Shown here in pieces: positions 59,922 to 64,000 of a stretch of DNA of 64,000 bases; positions within the stretch are counted from its first letter, which is position 1; the number at the start of each line of letters is the position of its first letter. Origin of the DNA: Nicotiana tabacum (Eukaryota; Streptophyta; Magnoliopsida; Solanales; Solanaceae); contig NC_134085.1 of the NCBI RefSeq assembly GCF_000715075.1, forward strand, positions 150,440,178 through 150,504,177, given 5' to 3'. The translations under genes and the position numbers were made by a program. Below the pieces are notes generated by a model. That model worked only from the letters and a program-made list of their open reading frames with translations, searched no databases and was not told the DNA's origin.

Positions 59922-60272
59922 TATTAATAATTTCAGCTGCTGCCAACTACCAATTCTAGAAGCCCACCATTGTTGAAGCCACCAACCCATTATAGAAGCC
60001 ACCATTGTTGAAACCTCCATTGTTGAATGAAGAATTCAACCACCAACCACCTTCTTTAAGGCTATAAATAGAGTCTTATGTTTTACACAGAAATATCAAT
60101 CTAGAGAGATTGAAATACAATCCAGAAAGAGATTGTGAGAACAAAAAGAGAGTTTGGTGAGGTTTTTTTGTAGAGAGAAATTCTTGGTGTAAATTCTCTG
60201 TAATTCTATTCTTGTGAAATAGAGTTGTTTTTCCTCCCAAATAATCTTCATATTGATCCGAGAATCACAACA
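59922..60272 (+). repeat. Copia 3' LTR
   Basis: Pairs with 54997-55347. It ends GAGAATCACAACA at 60272 and keeps the U3 repeats and the TATA box. About ten scattered base differences and one single-base indel separate the two LTRs by eye. Confidence 0.88.
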
Positions 60273-60987
60273 TTCGATGCATCTGTTAAGATCATAAAGT
60301 GAAATTTTTCATATGATGGGTATCTATCAATTTATAATGAACTTGATTTAGGCTAAGAATCTTATTCTGATAATGCAGGTAATGATATTCATGTCATAGT
60401 CATCACATTACATAATATAATTCTAGGCATGGTTGCAGAAGCACGGCTTGGTAGAAGCACAACTCATACGGTTGCAGTAGCAAATCTTAGTAGAAGTACT
60501 ACCTATAGGGTTTTATTATAATTTGTCACAAATTGTTTAGTGAACAAGAGAGCTATACGAGGTACTTTTATTGTTGTCCAACCTCTTGTTTTGCCCTTTT
60601 CGAAAAAACTAATGGTCCGTTGTATAATTTCATGTTATATGCACTGGTAAAAGGTATAATGCATAGTCAGAGAGAACAACTCACTGAAATTCAAAGTAGA
60701 CAAAACCCAAAAATTACTTTGAAATACACGATGATCGAAAAATTAAGGAAACGCAAAAAAGATATTGATTTCCCTCCCTCTCTGAGGAGGAGACCAAAGA
60801 GTCACCGGTGAATGAAACCGATCAAAAATACAGCCAAAAAAAAAAGGAAACTTTAATTCTCTTAGTTGCAAGAAATAATTATATCAAGGCATTTATTGGT
60901 TCACCGAATGTAGTCATATAAGCTATGCCAATGGTCATATTAAGGATCTTAATTATCGATCTTGCTGACATGTTGTTGTTCTACCAG
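60273..60987 (+). other. Noncoding DNA, possibly intron of the CPN20 fragment
   Basis: No repeat or gene is recognised. An open stretch of 92 residues (60533-60811) has no known motif and a charged C-terminus; it is probably chance. The last bases before 60988 form a pyrimidine-rich stretch ending in CTACCAG, a good 3' splice site for the exon-like sequence that follows. This region may therefore be the end of an intron into which the copia element inserted. Confidence 0.45.
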
Positions 60988-61086
60988 TACACTTCTCTTA
61001 AGCCTTTAGGTGATAGAATTTTGGTGAAGATTAAGACTACAAAGGAAAAGACTGTAGGTGGTATCCTAATTCCAACAACAGCACAG
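60988..61086 (+). pseudogene. CPN20: Exon-like fragment of plastid co-chaperonin CPN20
   Basis: Thirty-three codons read YTSLKPLGDRILVKIKTTKE followed by KTVGGILIPTTAQ. This is the start of a GroES/Cpn10 domain (LKPLGDR, GGILIP), most like plant CPN20/CPN21, the nuclear-encoded plastid co-chaperonin that works with Cpn60. A consensus acceptor (TGTTGTTGTTCTACCAG) lies directly upstream. Similarity ends after ACAGCACAGA, where the expected continuation (lysine-proline-glutamine, then GGEVVAVG) is absent and the frame soon stops at 61113. No other exon is seen in the window. It is either a captured or relic fragment, or one end of a gene split by transposons. Identification is from remembered family similarity. 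Confidence 0.7.
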
Positions 61087-61185
61087 AGAATCTGTGAAGG
61101 CCTGCATGGCTAAAAGAATAAACAGAAAACTATTTTCTTTGTATGTGCGTATTGGGAAAATTGAGTTTATATATATTGAAGTGAT
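61087..61185. other. Short spacer, nothing recognised
   Basis: Noncoding sequence between the CPN20-like exon and the presumed Tat LTR. No motif is seen, and the LTR edge is not certain. Confidence 0.4.
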
Positions 61186-61703
61186 TGAAAGATGACGTGT
61201 CATGACATGAAGGCTGATCAAAGAATGATGATTAGCAAAGAGGCACGAGTCACAACAGATACGAGCAGAGGCACAAGCAGAGGCACGAGCAGATATTCAA
61301 AAGACTCGACGCTCGTACCTATTTAAATCCAAAAATTAAGGAGAATGAATCTGACAGCACAAGAGAGTGCAGATACAGTATTTAATAAGCATTAAATACT
61401 GAAAAACGTTAGAGAATTTGTATTAAATTACAATGATTACCATTGTAACATAGCATTAAATGCCTTTAATTATTATTATGACAAAGGCAAACGTATATCT
61501 TAGAAATAACTATAAAAAGGAGAAGATTGATCATTTGTAAACACACAAAAGGTCACTGAAAAATACTGAATTACTTTATTTGCTTATGTTCATCTTATTA
61601 TTATCAAAGCCAATTTCTTTTATTCATTTTATATATTGATTATCAGTAACTCGGGTTCTTCTAAAATAAAACTTTGACAGAAATTCCACCTTTTGGTTAA
61701 ACA
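61186..61703 (+). repeat. 5' LTR of third Tat element (edges uncertain)
   Basis: The region directly before a Tat/Athila-type primer-binding site and Tat gag. It contains a TATA-like CTATAAAAAGG near 61510 and a short tandem of GAGCAGAGGCAC (about 61240-61300). The terminal bases could not be fixed, so the boundaries are approximate. Confidence 0.5.
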
Positions 61704-61707
61704 AATT

Positions 61708-61724
61708 TGGTTTTGTTACCGGGA
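61708..61724 (+). promoter_or_regulatory. Primer-binding site of third Tat element (degraded)
   Basis: TGGTTTTGTTACCGGGA resembles the TGGCGCCGTTGCCGGGGA site (tRNA-Asp type) common in Tat/Athila elements. Most differences are C-to-T or G-to-A changes. It is placed shortly before gag. Confidence 0.55.
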
Positions 61725-61775
61725 ATCTAACAATCTATTCTTTTTTAGCCTAACCTTTTTTTTGTTGCATCAACC

Positions 61776-63353
61776 ATGTAAAACATTAATGACAACACCC
61801 AAGGAAACCAAGGAAACCAGGGAAATCATCAACTCCAGGGGAATCCACAGGATGATCGCACCCCGATCCCTTCTCCACAAAGCTCCCCTTGGCGATCTGG
61901 AGAAGGCTCTCCTGATGGATCTCATTCAAATGCAAATGCTAAATTTGAAAATGATGAAGCTATCAATGAAGCTTTGCAAAAGCTAATCGCTCAACAGGTC
62001 AATAAAGCTATTGAGGCCTTTGTCAGCCAGTTACCTGTTGCACCACCAACACCAACTCCAAATAACAACACTTTGGAGAACCCTCGTTCTGGGCTTGCTA
62101 ATTCAGGCAGTGGTTGAATCCCTAGCGAGACACGAGATGGAGAACCAGGTAACTTAGTCAATTCTGATTTACAAAATTTAGTATTAACATTGCAGAAACA
62201 TCTCAAGGAGCAAAGTGACCGCATAGAACAAATACCTGGAGTACCGCCTGTAATCAAAGGGATAGATATGGATAAATATTCACAACAACCTTGGAAGCCA
62301 AGTGCTGCTCCCTCCCAATTCCAAAGAAATTCAAAATGCCTGATATTCCAAAATACGATGGAACAACTGATCCACGAGACCACATGACTGCATTCACAAC
62401 AGGCTTAAAAGGCAACGACTTGACCAAACAAGAAATTGAATCAGTATTGGCCAAAAAATTCAGTGAAACACTCACTAAGGGAGCATTAACATGGTATTCT
62501 CTTTTACCCAAAAATTTCATAAATTTTTTTGCTGAGCTTGCAGATTCATTTATCAAAGCACATTTGGGATCTCAAAAAATCGAAAAAAGAATGGAAGATA
62601 TTTTCAAAATAAAGCAAGGGGACTTAGAGTTTCTTAGAGAGTTCGTGGATAGGTTCCAGCGTGAAAGAATGATGTTACCGCGTGTACCAGACAATTGGGC
62701 AGCTATAGCCTTCACTAGTAATTTGAATGAAAAAAACTCAGAAGCCACGAGGCGACTCAAGGAAAGTCTTCGTGAATTCCCAGCAACAACGTGGAATGAC
62801 GTTTACTATAGGTATAGCGCAAAGCTAAGGATAGAAGAAGATACTATCTTACGGTCTCAAAAAGAGGAAAAAGTGAGTTAGAGACAGGCGAAAACCGAAA
62901 AAAGTTCCGGTAAAAATAGATACAAACCATATATGGGCCCACCAGGAAAAAGATTCACGATCAAAACAGGACAATTCAAGATACGATCATAGATCGAGGA
63001 ATAGAGAGTCAGGCTCATCATCAAGATTTGGGAATGATCGAAACACGCGAGAGTCGCGGGATGATGATAGAAACTTGAAGGCAAGATTTGGCGGTTATAA
63101 TTTTAATGTAAGCACTTCCGAGCTCATAATTGTTTTAAGAAGCATGGGTGATAAGGTGTGGTGGCCAAAAGAAATGAGATCAAATCCAAACAGGCGCAAT
63201 CCTGATCACTGGTGCGAATTTCATAACGATCATGGTCATAAAATGGCATATTGTATGTTGCTACAAGGTGAAGTTGATCATCTATTAAAGCAAGGGTATC
63301 TCACCGAATTATTCAATGAGAAAGGTAAGCAAGCATACATGAAGAATAGGTAG
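61776..63353 (+). pseudogene. Tat gag, decayed
   Basis: The likely start is ATG 61776, but codon 2 is TAA where CAA would continue QNINDNTQGNQG. The frame continues through an Asn/Gln/Pro-rich N-terminus (TGA at 62115), the conserved IPGVPPVIKG block, then (after a frameshift near 62315) KMPDIPKYDGTTDPRDHMTA, GALTWYSLLP and FRERMMLPRVPDNW-type segments typical of Tat/Athila gag. A TAG at 62879 and another frame change follow. Near the C-terminus, CEFHNDHGHKMAYC (about 63217-63258) is the Cys/His knuckle usual in this lineage. TAG at 63351 ends the last part. Confidence 0.82.
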
Positions 63354-64000
63354 GAGCCCCCTAAACCACCTTCTCCCAAAAGGACCGTTAATGTTATAAA
63401 CGGAGGTGAAGAAATCAATGGTGTGACGTACACATCAGCCAATAAAGTTTCAAAGGTCACAATTACCCATGGGAAGCGGGTTCGACATGTCTTAGAGGAA
63501 GAAAGTATTACATTTGATGATGCAGATATGGATGGCGTATTAACTCCACATAACGATGCACTAGTAATATATCTACGTGTACATAATACTAATGTGAAAT
63601 GAGTTTTGATTGATCCAGGTAGTTCCGTGAACATTATTCTGCTAAGAGTACTACACGAGATGCAAGCTGAAGATAAAATAGTACCAAAGGCACATACTTT
63701 GTCTGGATTCGACAATTCCAGCGTTGTGACGAAAGGGGAGGTAATACTTACTACATTCGCAGAAGGTGTTGTCAAAGATACAAAGTTTTAGGTGGTAGAG
63801 ATGGATATGGCTTACAATATTATTCTTGGGAGACCGTGGATCCACGAGATGGATGTTGTTCCGTCTACCTTACATCAAGTTATTAAATTTCCATCACCAT
63901 GGGGAATATGTCAAATTCGTGGGGATCAACAGACATCCAGGAGCATCAACTCCGTAGCATATTCAAGTACGAGAAACGAAAAAAATAGCACTTACAGAAT
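63354..64000 (+). pseudogene. Tat protease region, start of pol, runs off the window
   Basis: It continues the gag frame into the aspartic protease: VLIDPGSSVNIILLRVL (about 63603-63655, active-site DPGSS), then LSGFDNSSVVTKGEV and [20 protein letters not shown], a typical Tat protease tail. Stops lie at TGA 63600 and TAG 63789. Pol continues past the right edge. It is the same branch as the plus-strand Tat element at 27300-49997, but the two have no overlapping region here, so it is not clear whether they are the same family. Confidence 0.8.

Larger units (their letters stand above)
54997..60272 (+). mobile_element. Ty1/copia retrotransposon, Tnt1/Tto1-like (Tork clade)
   Basis: About 5.3 kb with two LTRs of roughly 350 bp, an initiator-Met primer-binding site, gag, protease, integrase, reverse transcriptase and RNase H in copia order, and a polypurine tract. 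Integrase lies before reverse transcriptase, which separates it from the gypsy elements around it. Protein motifs resemble the tobacco Tnt1 group. About ten differences between the LTRs by eye suggest roughly 97% identity. At least five frameshifts and one nonsense codon disable it. A perfect target-site duplication could not be confirmed because the LTR start is diverged. Confidence 0.92.

Noticed and set aside
60533..60811. 92-residue open frame between the copia element and the CPN20 exon
   Set aside because: No domain, no homologue recognised, no conserved neighbour; length is within chance for AT-rich DNA.
60925..61113. Complete small protein including the CPN20 segment
   Set aside because: The N-terminal part of the frame is unlike CPN20 and lies upstream of a good splice acceptor; the C-terminal part is also unlike it. 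Only the 99-bp middle is supported.

Overview
This window looks like plant nuclear heterochromatin. It is almost wall-to-wall LTR retrotransposons, stacked inside one another, with no complete host gene. The chromovirus LTRs, Ogre/Tat elements and the Tnt1/Tto1-like copia element point to Solanaceae, probably Nicotiana or a close relative. That is inferred from remembered family resemblance, not from a search.

Left block (1-26046). A minus-strand Ogre/Tat element supplies its leader and primer-binding site (1-1019) and its 5' LTR (1020-26046). That LTR is split by a plus-strand chromovirus array (3037-25349, 5-bp duplication AAAAG) with the structure LTR, partial pol, LTR, partial pol, LTR. 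The third LTR is itself split by a nearly full-length minus-strand chromovirus of the same family (13615-24070, duplication GAAAC).

Middle block (26047-49997). After noncoding sequence and a degenerate minisatellite comes an old plus-strand Tat element: archaeal-type RNase H, integrase, 3' UTR with minisatellites, and a long 3' LTR. A second minus-strand chromovirus (28064-39208, duplication CATTT) interrupts its pol, and a chromovirus-type solo LTR (46418-49601) interrupts its LTR.

Right block (49998-64000). A minus-strand remnant has a chromovirus-like primer-binding site and leader but no recognisable gag or pol. After AT-rich noncoding DNA comes a complete but decayed Ty1/copia element (about 54997-60272). 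Next is a short exon-like piece of the nuclear gene for the plastid co-chaperonin CPN20 (60988-61086), the only host coding sequence recognised. The window ends in the 5' part of another plus-strand Tat element (LTR, gag, protease).

Every retrotransposon reading frame seen carries stops or frameshifts, so none is autonomous in its present form. Many stops fit C-to-T or G-to-A change, as expected after cytosine methylation. No tRNA, rRNA, CRISPR array or new gene system was found. The most informative features are the shared-deletion LTR array, the same-family inverted nesting, the structured LTR promoter regions and the 3' UTR minisatellites.
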